Of a stretch of 64,000 bases of DNA, positions 13,101 to 26,388 are shown piece after piece. The stretch comes from Glandiceps talaboti. Taxonomy: Eukaryota; Hemichordata; Enteropneusta; Spengelidae. The stretch is taken from contig NC_135563.1 in the NCBI RefSeq assembly GCF_964340395.1, positions 12,130,651 through 12,194,650 on the forward strand, in the 5' to 3' direction. Each line of letters begins with the position of its first letter. The first letter of the stretch is position 1. A program made the position numbers and the translations under genes. The notes beneath the pieces were generated by a model. The model was not told the DNA's origin. It made no database searches and was given only the letters and a program-made list of their open reading frames with translations.

Positions 13101-14580
13101 ACATTTATTTATAAAACCAAACACCAAAACCCATGACTGTGTGTATATATTCAGAAAATAGACTTGATATGAGAATATATTTTCTATTTCTAGATCGTAA
13201 CGTATATTGAAAGTTTTAATATGTCCATATTATATTGTACAATGACACTTTTACTGTTGATAAACATCATTGGAACTTAAACTTTGAAAACTAAAATTTC
13301 TGTTCTGTTAGAATATATTGGTTGGTAGAACAGGTGGTGGAGGGTCTATGATAGAACACAACTCTATGTCAGAATTTCATCAAAACAAACAGTTGTATAC
13401 AAGCTTTTTTTTATAATCAGTGTCCAATTATTATATAATATGAAACTGACTAGCTACACATGCATGGCTGGTAACTGGAATGCAGTACATAATGGATTAA
13501 TTACAGTGAAGCATATAAATTTTGAAAAACTTAAAGTAAAATCAAATATTAAATTCTGGCCTACCTACCCTATTTTCTGGTCATGTTATTGGAAACATTG
13601 TTTATATTTTGCTTAAGTATCAGTATTTTGATAACAGCGTAATATGAAATGTATCTTTCATGTACATGTATCAAACGTGCACATGATTTTACAGACAGAT
13701 CATTACACCTTTTAAAGGTCTTCACACACTCAAAATAAGTAATAGTATATACATTGTCAAAAATATTTTATATCTTTTCATCATACAAACAGAATTTGAA
13801 TCAAAACATACTTTTCCAAAATATGGATTTTACAGAATTTGGCAAGAGAGTTCAAGTACATCACTCCAGAATAACTAAATATAATTTTGTTGAACTTGAA
13901 AAGCATCATTATTAACAGTTGAAGGATATATTTGAGATAGAACAAAGAAAATACTGAAAATTAAAGACTTCAAACCCATCACCCTTTAATGTGTTTATTA
14001 TACAATTAAAATAAAAATATTTTCAAAAATGGTAACCTAGTCAAAATATGATGTATAATCTAGGTGATATATATATTTTTCTGACCAACAAAATATTAAT
14101 ATACTATAGTATAATACTTAATATAACCTACAAATTTGATAATGTAAAACAGAAGTTTCCACATGGGTAAGTATGACTTTAGGGACATATAGATTACTTT
14201 GCTGATCTATAATAACATTGGGCAGATATAAATATGACATTTCCTTTTTTACCAATAAACAAAATTTCTGCTCTTTATCTGTATTTTTTCTTTCTCCAAA
14301 CACTTCAAAAGATAATATACCCCCCCCCCCCTCAGAAATGTATAATGCTTTAACAATAAACATAAAACAAATTCATCTTTATATGCAAATTAAGCTGTAC
14401 TAGCTGCAACTAGAACTTTTTTTCTTAAAAACTGTATTGTTACATATAATGACTTACTCTTAATATCGAACACATTGAACAGTATTGTACAACCTGTGGT
14501 TAAAAAATATTTATGTAGCTTTACACATAAATGACACAAGAAATCCGATCAAATGGATTTCAATTTTTTCAATTAGCAAA
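10166..14580. other. Gene-poor AT-rich intergenic DNA
   Basis: No conserved coding region found. It contains a short (AC)10 microsatellite at 11335-11354 and a C-run near 14322-14331. Short ORFs across this stretch lack similarity, splice context or codon bias. Confidence 0.4.
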
Positions 14581-14589
14581 CTATAGAGC

Positions 14590-14778
14590 ACTTAGACGAA
14601 ATGCTCTGAAGTTTTATAAACATACGTGTAGGTCAAGATTGCAACTGAGGCAGAACTTTTTCAGCCAGCATCATGTTGGAATGAATTACCTGATTGTGTG
14701 GTGACTTCTAGAACAAGCAATGCTTTCAATGCAAATTTGGATTGGTATTGGACAGATAGGGGCATATCAAGCTAAGCT
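14590..14778 (+). pseudogene. Decayed C-terminal fragment of a non-LTR retrotransposon polyprotein
   Basis: Two adjacent frames give RLQLRQNFFSQ and then WNELPDCVV, SNAFNANLDWYW and a stop. This is the typical C-terminus of non-LTR RT proteins (R-NFFS--, WN-LP--VV, N-FK--LD-YW). One frameshift separates the two parts, so the copy is dead. No other part of the element is visible nearby. Confidence 0.65.
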
Positions 14779-16068
14779 TGTAATGAACCCATTAATTTCG
14801 GACTCAAACCCAAACACTGAGTCTGCAACAAAACATCCGTGCTCTCAATGCAATGATGATTTCAACCTGTTGCTGTATTACTTCTGGCTACAATCAACCT
14901 CTAATCAATATGTACAATGTCTAATTATTAGTATTTTCAATTTGAATGTATAGTTGGTGGTCTGATCGGAAAAAAAATAATACCCAGGTTACAGCTAGTG
15001 CAGCTTTAAACTGAAAATGAACATAGCGATCAATTTCACTTCTGATTTTCTAGTTAGGCAAGAATTATGAATATCAAGCTTTTTAAGAAAAAAAATAAGA
15101 TATTAAAAAAGGTTGTGAACATCTTCTTATTTTTGTAGTTTTACCGCTCACTTTTAACGATGCTGTTTACAGTTTACAAATCTTAGTCATACATCTTTAT
15201 TCAATTACCGGTATATCTCTTTCCCCCTTATTTATTCAAAAGATATCAAACTTATTTTAAGTATCTAAGAAATGCACATAAATTTCAACTGAGTTAATCA
15301 ATTTTATAAATCTCGGTCACATTTTCACCCGAATAAATCTCTTTTAGTTACACTTACACCTTTTTAATAATATATATCTCTGAATAAAAATATATTTAAA
15401 ATAAAATAAATTTAAGGAAATTATGTGATAGAAGATGAATTTTGATTTGAAATATCAGAATCCTCAAGATTCTTGGTTAACAATATAATACAGCCATTTA
15501 CCACATGTATCAATATGCCATATTCAGGTTATGGATTTTTTAAATATACTTTGGCCACTAGGACTGAGTGCTATTTGGAAGCAAGGGCCACACCTGTGAA
15601 AAAAAGTGCCATTTCCCAGTGTTTCAAGGCTAAAGTTGATGGTTTTCCAAGCCAATCTGAACTGAATAGTTCTGTTTTTTGCAATTTTCCAGATAATGCA
15701 TATTTATTTTATGCATCTGCTTCCTATAGTGCCACGTCATTGGAATTCATGACCAAAGTTTTAGTCCTCATTTTTCCTTATCTAGGGACCATTTTGTGAA
15801 ACTTCTTTAAAAAATTGCTGCAACATAAGTAAGCAGAATATGGCATATTACGTTTCACTGGTAACATCTCGCCTAAAAATATCTGAAAAAACTCATTCAC
15901 CTGTATCCCATCTCTATTTCCCCACACATTTTTTGATGAGAGTGTGTATATAGTAAGTCTCTCAGCCTGATAATAGAACTTTTTACATCCTTTTCATATT
16001 TGGAGAGTTTATGCATTTTTACACTATCAGTTATAACAGCATTTGATTTTTCAAAAAATACAGTATGA
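14779..16068. other. Downstream flank of the DTX3L-like gene, possible 3' UTR
   Basis: No coding region identified. On the minus strand a polyadenylation-type AATAAA (forward TTTATT) occurs near 15706, so the 3' UTR of the DTX3L-like mRNA may reach this far. The 108-codon plus-strand ORF at 15473-15799 has no recognisable similarity. Confidence 0.35.
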
Positions 16069-16069
16069 T

Positions 16070-16104
16070 ACAAATTATTTGATACTGAGTATCAAATAAT
16101 TTGT
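16070..16104. repeat. Perfect 17-bp inverted repeat with a 1-nt centre
   Basis: Arms 16070-16086 and 16088-16104 around G16087 are exact reverse complements. It has the same architecture as the palindrome at 7600-7646 but a different sequence. If the 3' UTR extends here, it would form a stem in the DTX3L-like transcript. Confidence 0.75.
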
Positions 16105-16236
16105 GAAGCCACAGATGGTAAAATCAAAAACAGAGGTAACATACTGTGTACACTGTAATGTGTACATACAAAATATAATAAAAGGGTTTACTTTATGACA
16201 GTTGCTATAGTAACCAGTTGTAGGCGTATCTTATCT

Positions 16237-19200
16237 TTATTTAATTCCTTTAGCTGCAAGTTCTTCTTTGACTCTCCTAAGGTAGAATGGGTCAGGGTAA
16301 CCATGACTGAAAACAAAAAACAGAAAAATAATCAGATCTTATACAGGTTGCTATTTTTCAAGTATTTCCACAGGGAGCAGGAGCCATGTGATTGTGCACT
16401 ATAGACATCCCTCAACTCTCTTGATCATACATTACAGGCACTGTTAGTGCATATAATTACAGCATTCACATAGCAACCTCTGTCCTACCAGGTCCCCAAT
16501 CTATGCAGTTTGGCTGACTTGGGAACAATCATGTTCAAATCTTGCTCAAAGACTTTAGTCATTCCGAAACAAACAGCAATGGGGGAGGCTTGAACCAGAC
16601 TTGTAGATTTTGAGTGGGGGTGGGGGTGGGTGGTGGAGGCTACTTAAATGTACACCATCTGACCATCATGACTCCACTGCAGGTAGTTATTTGAATTAAT
16701 ATCCACAGTTTTCCTTTACTTTACATTAAATCACACTAGAATACTATGAGGAAAAATGAAAGCCAAACATACTTAGCAGGTCCACCATGACGACTAGTCT
16801 TTTGATGAATATCATTCCACACCACTGCATTGTCCAAACCAGTAGTCAGAGACTGACCAATTGTGAATAACAACTTGGATTTGAAAGCTCTCTGTAACAA
16901 CTTGAGTACTTCTCGACCTTGAGTATTATCTGGTAGGTAAGCTCTTCTTTTCGTACCTTGATATGGCCTTCCTGGATTAGGATGTTCATTCTGTTGAAAA
17001 TATGAAATCATAATTATACAAGTCATGTAGTTAGAGTATGCTTAGCTGTAGCAGTCAATCATCATAGAGTCTGTTAGAGGCATTGGCAGATGTTGATGCT
17101 TTATACATGGATACATGTAAAAATAAATCCTGGGAAACAAAGAAAGTTGGGAAGCCTACATGTACATAGGCCTTAACTATCTACTCCTACAGAGTTGCAT
17201 AGGGGGCTGTTATAATAATTACGAGGAAATTTCTACAAGGCCATACATAATATTGGTAATAGGTTGCCAAATAACATTAAACATGTATATGTATAAGCCA
17301 TAAACATGTTTTCATTATGTAGACTGAAGTATAATTGCACACTTACGGTTTGTGTACCATTAGGGAAATTATATGTGATAATGATAGTGCCACATCCACC
17401 ATAACCAGGAAGTTGCCTGCCTTTATCTACACTGACTTCAATAGTTCCCTCGGGCTGGTTACCTATCATTGGTCCATAAATATAACCACACACAGGACAC
17501 ACTGGCTTATGATCCATTGCTGTATCTATACAAGTTTTGCAGAAGGTGTGTTGACACTTTGGGAGCGTCTTGGCATTGGTGACTCCCTGGAAACAGATTG
17601 GACATTCTCGGACAATTGTAGTAAGGTTAGGTGTTGCAGATCTTGGTCGCTGTACTCTTCTTGTAAGTTGCTGTTTTGCATGTGAAGTTGTTGATGATGA
17701 TGATGATGGAGCTGGATTGACTGTAGAAGCTTGGACCTTGAGTGAACTCTTATCTTTCTCTCCCATTTTGAGCTGCAAGCAGTCATAGCAGTCGCGGCTG
17801 TATTTTTTACAGGTGGAACAAATAAAATGCGGGCAATCTCTCATAGTGTTCAGATTACGATGGGTACGACAAAGTTGACATCGTCTAACCGTACTTCCTT
17901 TCTCTAAGATGCCAGAAGACGGCTTCTTCCTATCAAGGGATGACGATCTCCCTGCTCTAGTTGAGCCATCAGCTGTTTTGGGTCGACCTCTTTCAAGGCT
18001 TCGTGTACGTGTTCTTGCCCCTCTGATGTTGATCGGTGAAAATTCATCATCGACCAAGAGATTATCCAACATTTTCTGAGTCTCTCTGGATCTCTCCCGA
18101 GACTGAGGACCATGCTCATGTTCTTCTAAAATTTCTCGCACCAACGCTTCTTTGTCTTGTGCTGAAACCAGTTTAGATGGATCACCACCAACGGCTCCTT
18201 GATCACCTGTTGATGTAAATGCACCGATTGTTGCTCTCATAGGTTTCATTGGCGCATTCTCTGTTGTGGATCGTCTGTAGTGCCTGTAGCTATCTGCTGT
18301 CTTTGGCCGAAGACCTGGTTGGATTTTTTCTCCGGTAATTCCTGCTCGAGGTGAAGATGCCGATTTTGTTGGAACATATTTATCTAGATCAGCAGAAACT
18401 TTGTACTGCTTGAAAGCTGACTTCCCCTTTGTGTCAGTAGGCATTGGTTTCTTCTGTGTCTCTCTGGTCTCTTTTCGAGGACTTGTATATCTAGCAGATG
18501 AAGAGAGATTTTTGTGTCTATCAGCCTCATCTTCCCGAGGTCGAGAAGATCTTTCAGATGAGAACAATCTTCTGTCTGTCTCACCACGATCGTCCATAGT
18601 CGGTGATCCCCTTAACAATGATGGTGGGGGAGTACTTGGTCTTTTTCGTACCAGAGGGACATCAGAACGTTGTTCTTGGGTAACGATTTCCCGAGGCGTG
18701 CCAGGTCTGGGTCTATCAGCTGCTCCACGACTCAATGGTCTTGGCTCTTCTAGTCGGACACAGCCTGCAAGTTGAAGATTCTCCTGGAATACTTTTCTCA
18801 TGTCATTCACAGTAGATTTCTCATAATCAACAAAGTGTATATCAGTGAGGGTCAAATTTCCATTACTTCTTGGGTGCTCTTTGCTGAATTCCATGACAGC
18901 ATCAAACATAGCTTGTGCCACCATGTCCAAAGGTACTCCAAATATCCCTGTCAAAACACATACATGATGTAGATGCATGTAGTAAATTAACAATTCATTT
19001 CTGAGCTCAATATCATTGGTATTATTTTTCCATGACACAAAAAGCATGTACACTGAGTACATGTATATAAGTACTCTCACAAGTATGGGAGATTTCCAAC
19101 TACATCATCAAGGTGTCAAAATTGGTGCTATTTTCTATCTTTGCTAACTTTCAACTCAGTGACAAAGTATAGATGTGCTACATTGAACAAAGTCATTAGG

Positions 19201-22200
19201 ATATGATCATATCAAGGATATTTGGAAAAAAAAGCATGATACACAGTTTCTCTTTGTCTATGGAATAATGTGCAGATACATTTTGCACATACACATGTTT
19301 CAGTGATTTCGGCAAATTTATTTTAAGTTCATATTATTAACACATCTTCAAAATCGTTCATAAACTTGTAATGAAGAATGAAACATTGTTCCAAATCTCC
19401 ATACAATACATGTATATAAACCTATGCAAAACCTACCTGCACTGATGGGTGGAAGTGCAACTGAAGTAGCTTGTAACAAGTCATTAGCATGGTTGAAGCA
19501 GTTCACAAATGTAACTTTTAAGGAGTCTATACACTCATTCTTGTTCTTGTAATCTTCCCATCGAGGTCCCACTGCATGCATCACATATTTACATGGCAGG
19601 ATACCTGCACCAGTATGAATAACTTCAGTGACAAACAGTGGACCATGGTTGTCGATGTATTCTTCACATTCCCTGTGATAATGACGACCAGCAGCTTTTC
19701 TAATCGAGTAGGCAACCCCTCCAGTATTGATCAGCTGTTCGTGAGCAGCATTTGTGATTGCATCAACTAGTAGCTTGGTGATATCTGCTGTGTATAGTCG
19801 AAGTTTGACTCCATGATCAGTCAGGAATGTCAACTCTCGTTCACTATCACTAAGAACAGTAACACCATGGGTTGGTCTTGAGATGGGTGGAGTTTCATCT
19901 GATTCTGATTCTCCAGACGGTTCTCTCCTACTGACAGCTTCTTCATCTCTGTCATCTTCAAGTTTATCACTTAGTCCTGCATCATCTAAAATTGGATCTG
20001 TTGATGGTTGCGGCTCATCTTCAGTTGGTTGGATGATATCTTGTGGTACTTCGGAAAGTTGTCTATCAGTACTGTCCACAGTGACATCAAGAAAATCATC
20101 TTGCATTTCCATTTCTTTCCTCCGGCCTCCACCTCCGTCTACATCACTTCTTCTACTATCTCCATCAACATCAAATGCTTTGCAAAGCTTGGAAAGTATA
20201 TGAAGCTGTGCAGCCTGAATGATAGGTTTATCACCATAAAGAGCATAATGGTCTGGCTTCTCCCTTTTAAAGTAGACGTTACCAAATTTGATCTTAGCAT
20301 CCTCAACAGCCAGTTCTACCTCTGATTCGTCTAGCCCCTTTGGTAAATGGAAATCAAATTTATCAATGGTCTGGTAGAGGTTGTCATACAGGACAACAAA
20401 CTGATCACGTGCCAACTTCAACTGATCTGTGATGGTCCTCTCTGATTTCGGTAAGATATTGACCATACCGGTATCAGCAGTTTCATCACAGCTAAACCTC
20501 ACATCACAGTCCCTTTCCAATGACTGAAGCTTTCTTTCCTGGGTGTGTTTCATAAACATGTACAAGTCAATATCTACAGCTATAGGACAGACTTCAAAGT
20601 TACCCATATCTGCGGCAATGTCATCTTTGTTAGTCTCAGGACTAGCCATTGAATCATTGAAAAGTAATGTTTCCATATCAGGCTGGAACTCATCACCGAC
20701 ACCCAGTCTGCTTCCTGGCCGTTCAGAGCCAGTTGTACTGAGGACATCAGAGACTGGCATTGAATCATACTCAGCTCGACTACCTAGCCTGTCATATACT
20801 GATGTTGTGATACTTCCAAGATGATTCTCCATGCCAACTGTTTGCTCCTCTCTTCCACCCCTAGAGGGCGGTCTTTCATCCGGTTTGTCATACTTGCCAC
20901 TCACACTACTAGAGATTCCTACATCATCTCTGCCTTGTCGAGAAGAGGGTCTTTTGTATGACGCTGCATCTATATCATTCGAGTCATAATCTTGTCTGGA
21001 TCTAGAGGGCGGCCTTTCACTTTTTTGCGTTATAAAAGTATCTCCAGTACCATAATCCCTAGCTCCTCTTGATGGGGGTCTTTCAGTAGATCTTCTATCA
21101 TCAGCAGTGCTCACTTCAAAATTTTCAATTCCACTTCTTGAAGGCGGTCGCTCAGTACTCCTACCAAGGTCATAACCATTACTGATAACATAATCCTGTC
21201 GACCTCTAGATGGTGGTCTTTCTGGTTGTCTTCCTATATCATTGCTTGTACTGGTGCGATAGTCAGATTTTCCCCTAGATGGTGGTCTTTCTGGTTGTCT
21301 TCCTATATCACTGGTGGCACTGGTGCCATAGCCAGATTTTCCCCTAGACGGTGGTCTTTCTGGTTGTCTTCCTATATCACTATTGGCATTGGTGCCATAG
21401 TCAGATTTTCCCCTCGATGGTGGTCTTTCTGGTTGTCTTCCTATATCACTGGTGGTACTGGTACCATAGTTGGATTTTCCCCTAGATGGTGGCCTTTCTG
21501 GTTGTCTTCCTGTAACATTGGTGGCACTGGTGTGATAGTCAGATTTTCCTCTTGATGGTGGTCTTTCTGGTTGTCTTCCGACCACATCTCGGTCCCTAAC
21601 ACTATAGTCCTGTTTCCCTCTAGATGGTGGTCTTTCAAATGAACTCCCAAGGATTGCTGTTGCTATGGGATCATCTCCAATCACTCCATTGTGAACATCA
21701 CCACCCAGACCATTGAGTTGATTAGCTTCAAGTGGATCACTATCAGATGTTGGACCATTCACAGCACTTCTTGAGTATGTCTTAGAAGCATTGTCTCTTC
21801 TGTCAGCAGATGTCGGTCTTCCTTGATCTTTTGATGCACCACAAAGTTTTTGTAATAATTTTTGTGCACTTTGAATTTGGTACCAATTTCCTTGTAGTAA
21901 GCATTCATTGTTTCCGTTCAGTTCTTTGTATTCGAATATAACGCCTGTCTCATTCTGTATGCTTTGTATTATTGAATCAAAACGGCTTACAGGAATGGAT
22001 TTCACAACATCACCATCAATCACTGCGTAGACACAACTGTACACCTATAAGAATGGAGAGAAAACGAAGAGATGAATCATAATTTTACATACATGTAGTG
22101 TCCATAGTGAGTTAATTCTCGGTACCTGCAAAAGTATTTTACCTCCTCATAGAGTCATAATAGAAGAAGACAGTCGACTTATTCTCATGCCTGCCTATAT

Positions 22201-23397
22201 ACATGTAGTAATGCATGTGTAGCTCGTGGAGCAGAAGTAACATGTATGATGTTGACCAAGAAATCAAATGTTTGTTATTTTATGACAAACGTAGGAGGTA
22301 GAATTCTATTGCAGGTACCGAGAATTGAATTGAATATTGGGCAAGTCTCATAAAAGTCATTACCAAAATAGCAACTTGACGATATCTAGGTCAGTGCAGA
22401 GCATACATGCAGTGTCAAAAATTGCACTGATGGTTACCACAATACTTGTATGTTCCACACTGATTGCAAATAACATATCTGTATTTGTAGATATATGTAC
22501 ATTGTACATTGTAATTTTGTGTCCTGGGATCAGGTTTGTCACATACCCACTTTTGAACGGAAGCTTGTGGCTGTCCTAAAAAGTGTTTTGTGCTTTAGTT
22601 GGGTTTCCTTACAGTTTTAAATCCATGTACTACATGTAAGTGAAAATAAAATCACAACATAGGGTGTACGAGTAATTACCTGCTGTGGAAGAGGCTTCAG
22701 CTCCAACCAATGCTCATCAAACAGCTGAGTGGTTTCAAGAACTCTGTTACAAACTGTCAGAAAAAAAGTTTTCGTAAAAAAAGCATTCTAAGGTCCAAAT
22801 TATGACCACCGACAAACACAAATATATTTTTTTTTTCTTCAAATTTGACATTCATTATGACTGCTCTATCTCTATTGAGGTGCACATTTCTGTTGTTTAC
22901 TATTATCTTTTTTGGGGGGGCGCAGGAAAAATTTAGCAGAATGGCAATTACAATGTAGGATATGTAAGGTGCACTTTAATTTGGCAGAGCAAGAAAAAGT
23001 AGACACTACAAACATGTACTTGTAAATAACTTGTCCAGTCAGCCCTTCTGCTTTCAGTGCAACTGTACACTGTTTGTACTGTGTTGTTGACACCTTTTAC
23101 AACAGCTGAATATACCGGGAATATGAAAACTTGTCAAGTATTAAAGTTAGCCAGAAGTTTATCAACATAATTTCTTTTATATGACATGTTCCACATCTCC
23201 GAAGTACATTTGTATAACTCCTTACCGTCTTCCTTTTCAAATGTCACCAACGCCGTCTTTTTACTTGAAGCTAGTGGAAATAATACACTGTTCACATCCC
23301 CACCACCGTTACGACTTCGTTGGAAATGAATTTGTAATTGTTCCTTGGTAACACCCGGCGGAATACCACTAACTAAAACACTCTTCCTTTGTGCCAT
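16237..23397 (-). CDS. DTX3L-like E3 ligase: RRM, KH-like, macro, two RING-type motifs, Deltex C-terminal domain
   Basis: Six coding exons join in frame with GT-AG sites: 23397-23226, 22753-22680, 22044-19437, 18947-17347, 16990-16773 and 16306-16237, giving 1,580 aa. Residues 1-82 are a PARP14/DTX3L-type RRM ([21 protein letters not shown]). KH-like segments follow at about 83-150 and 520-680. Between them, about 217-480, lie ~13 ERPPSRG motifs. The macro domain is at about 815-1010 ([34 protein letters not shown]). An Arg/Ser-rich linker follows, then C-x2-C-x11-C-x-H-x2-C-x2-C-x6-C-x2-C (1308-1341), then a canonical RING (1400-1438) and the DTC domain ending [19 protein letters not shown]. 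Vertebrate DTX3L is a ubiquitin/ADP-ribose ligase that partners with macrodomain protein PARP9. Here both parts are on one chain. ADP-ribose binding and ligase activity are inferred. A 5' untranslated exon probably exists, because an acceptor-like TTTGACAG precedes the ATG exon. Confidence 0.92.
16307..16772. other. Last intron of the DTX3L-like gene, with a repeat copy
   Basis: The intron contains a diverged interspersed repeat at about 16435-16640 that is shared with 61330-61700. Confidence 0.6.
16435..16640 (-). mobile_element. SINE-like interspersed repeat, partial copy
   Basis: It shares ACCTCTGTCCTACCAGGTCCC, then GACTTGGGAACAATCATG, TTCAAATCTTG and GGCTTGAACC with 61540-61660 in the same order. 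The longer copy carries a tRNA-like head on the minus strand, so I place this one on minus too. Confidence 0.55.
20860..21645 (-). repeat. Coding minisatellite encoding ERPPSRG repeats (69-bp units)
   Basis: Inside exon 3 of the DTX3L-like gene, near-identical 69-bp units between about 21195 and 21645 encode a 23-residue repeat centred on [16 protein letters not shown] and ending near DIG. More diverged units continue to about 20860 and on to the [10 protein letters not shown] motif near 20715. Around 13 copies of the ERPPSR/RPSSR/RPGSR core are visible. Frame is kept throughout. Such an Arg/Ser/Pro-rich array is probably disordered and a candidate phosphorylation (RPPS) region. Copy number is likely polymorphic. 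Confidence 0.85.
22114..22326. mobile_element. MITE with perfect 17-bp terminal inverted repeats
   Basis: AATTCTCGGTACCTGCA at 22114-22130 is mirrored exactly at 22310-22326. The 213-bp element has no ORF and sits in intron 2 of the DTX3L-like gene. Internal blocks recur near 9605-9680. The superfamily is not identified and no clear target duplication is seen. Confidence 0.65.
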
Positions 23398-26352
23398 TTT
23401 TTTGTCAAATGTTATGTACACTTATTATGCTGTCAAATAACAATACAAGAAAACATATTTTAGAGATTTCCACATGTGAATATGAAACATAACTATGCCT
23501 AAAGACCACATACATATATTTGTACATACAATGTACACATTGTTTTTCTCTTATGGTTTAAGAATTTTGGTAAACCTGGCATAATTTACATGTACAGTGT
23601 GTACTAAAATAAGTTTGTTGGAGAACCCCAGTAAAGGCAGATTGTATACGTACTTAATGGCCTTTTACATACATTTTGTGTAACACACCCTTTATAAAGC
23701 TTTCTCTTATGTTTAAATCAATCTCAAGTACATAGTAGGGTACATATAGTCCTGTCATATCATAAATTGTCCATTTCAAGTTCTACTGAGACAAGATGAT
23801 GACAATGATACAGTGATAGTGGATACTAACACGCTAGCATTTTCAGTATACATGTATACACATACACTGTACATGTACAATGACATATGATTGTGTATTA
23901 AATCAACAAGCAAAATATGTGATTAGTTTCAGCACAATTTTATACCAAGATATTAAATACAAGTTGACTGCTACATGTACATATGTACAGTCATGCAGGA
24001 CAATACTGCTCCACACATGATCTTAAACCTACATACACATGTACAGTGTACATTTTTTTTGTAAACAATATGACAACCAAGTACAAAATGTCCTGTGTTT
24101 ATACAACTGTACATCAACAAGATACAGATACCTGTACAATACAAAATCTATATGTACAAATGTAGGTGACCATTTCCATTCATCAATAATGAAGATCAAT
24201 ACACTTATTATAATGTTCATATGAAACTTAACAATCAAAAACATCTGTACAATTACATGTATGTATGCAAAAAATGTATGGAATATAACATTCCTTAATA
24301 ACTCAAAATTATACACAGGTCAAATGTCACCGTATTCAAGAGGTAAAACAAAAATGACCACAGTATAAAATCAAGACGAACTTACTAAAATGTAGTCAGG
24401 CAGTTTGTAGTTATACATACATGATAGTTGACTCTTTCAAACATACGCAACCATGTGTTGTCACCAAGGGGTGTGTGTATGACTGATATGCACTTTGGAT
24501 GCATGCCATTGTTAGGGGCACTGTACAATGTATATTGACCTTTTTAGACACACAGCACTTAATTCTGTATTTGGAATCCCATAACGGACTGTATTGAACA
24601 CAATACAGGTTGTCTCTACATGTGAATTTATATGACGTGTGTCCTTATATACATGTAGTATTAAAGAAACTTTCTGATTTATTTTGTTGTGAAGTTTGCA
24701 GGGTTAGTTTACCTGTACATGTACGTTGTACATGTAAAATCAAAGAACATCACATTCACAAACAACTACATGTACATTGGATGCCTAAATGCACAATCTG
24801 TATGTCTATTGAACTCTTGACCTTTGGTTTCCATGGAGACATAATAAACATTCCACTGATGTAAAACCATGCTGGTGTATAACGACATGTACAGTACAGT
24901 TCTTAGATCTTTGTAATAAAGAATGTATGTCGTATGATTACAAATGCTAGATATCTGATTTGGATAAAAAATTGAATTTCAGTTTTCACATGTTATGAGT
25001 ACTTTTGTATGTCATGTTACCTGTTGGTACATGTACATGTATAACATAGATCCTCTTATCTATTCAATGACAAATGTCACCAATTTGAACAGATGAATAT
25101 GTTGATTCACAGATAGGAACATTATATCATGAGAAATTTAAAAAAGTCCACAATTGTTTTAATGATCCCCTTACACAATTTACAATGTACATTTGTATTG
25201 TAAAATGACAGGGTTTCACTTCCAGCCTCTGGCATTGGTGTATCTTATTAGTGAAGCCATAATATTGTAGACTAACTTTTCTATATCTAAGCTCCGCCAG
25301 ACAACTGTTTTTTCACACCTTAATTTTAACCCTAATTCAAACTGGGCCTTTAAACTTTAAGCTCCATGTGGTATAATGACATACATGTATATGTACATGT
25401 ACATGTACCACACTAGTGACTGCAAATTTATTTACAGTTTAATAAATACAATGCATTTTTACTTTTGACATAAAACACTGACTTCTGTCTTCAATTTTTT
25501 AGTTGATTTTAAAGACACAGTATCGATGTAAATACTTATATATGTACAACATGTACACATACAAACTTGTGTATGTGTTGGTGAAACAATTTGCAGAGGA
25601 CAGAATCAACAAACATACATTTTTCTACATGTACATGTACATTGTATAGGTGCAGGTGAATATGGGTGTTTGCTTCATGTCAGGATTGAGGCCTATTTCA
25701 GTTTTGGACATGCATTGACCAAATTTGGCCAAAGTTCAAATGTTCAACTGAAATGTTGTCACATGACATTTTCAAAAATGCAACTGTGTCAACTTGTAGA
25801 AATATTTGATTTGGCATGGATTTTTTGAATGGATATATGACAGTTTTACTACTTCCTTTAATCATACATTTTGAATGCATGTCAATATATTTTCTTATCT
25901 TAAAAGTATGTAATCAGTTTAACCACTGCTCTGGTCAAATCATGGAGTCATTAACGATTAAGAGATCTGTTGGGTCAAAGTAACAGAAAAGTTCCATAAA
26001 CCACTTATTACATTTTTATAACACGAACTTAACCTTCAGTAGCTGACCAAATCTACACTTACAGAGATAACAGTTATATGGTAACTGTTTTACATGTTTC
26101 AGACACTAAAAGATTAAAAGTATTCTACTTCATTCCATACATGTACCTGTAGTGTCTACTGTAAATGTTTTTATTCTCACCTTAACAAATAAACAAGTTG
26201 GCACAGGCAAACAAATAAATCATGGTGTGATCAATACTGTGTCCTGTCTATGAGGTCAACAGATTGGTAAAAATGCACATTGTGTACAAAATATCAAAAA
26301 GTGTTTTACTGACCTTCTCCTCACCTAATGCCCCTACATGTACCCGCAAGAG

Positions 26353-26388
<36 letters not shown>

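Noticed and set aside
15473-15799. 108-codon plus-strand ORF downstream of the DTX3L-like gene
   Set aside because: AT-rich composition, no similarity and no promoter or splice context. It lies in the likely 3' region of the opposite-strand gene.
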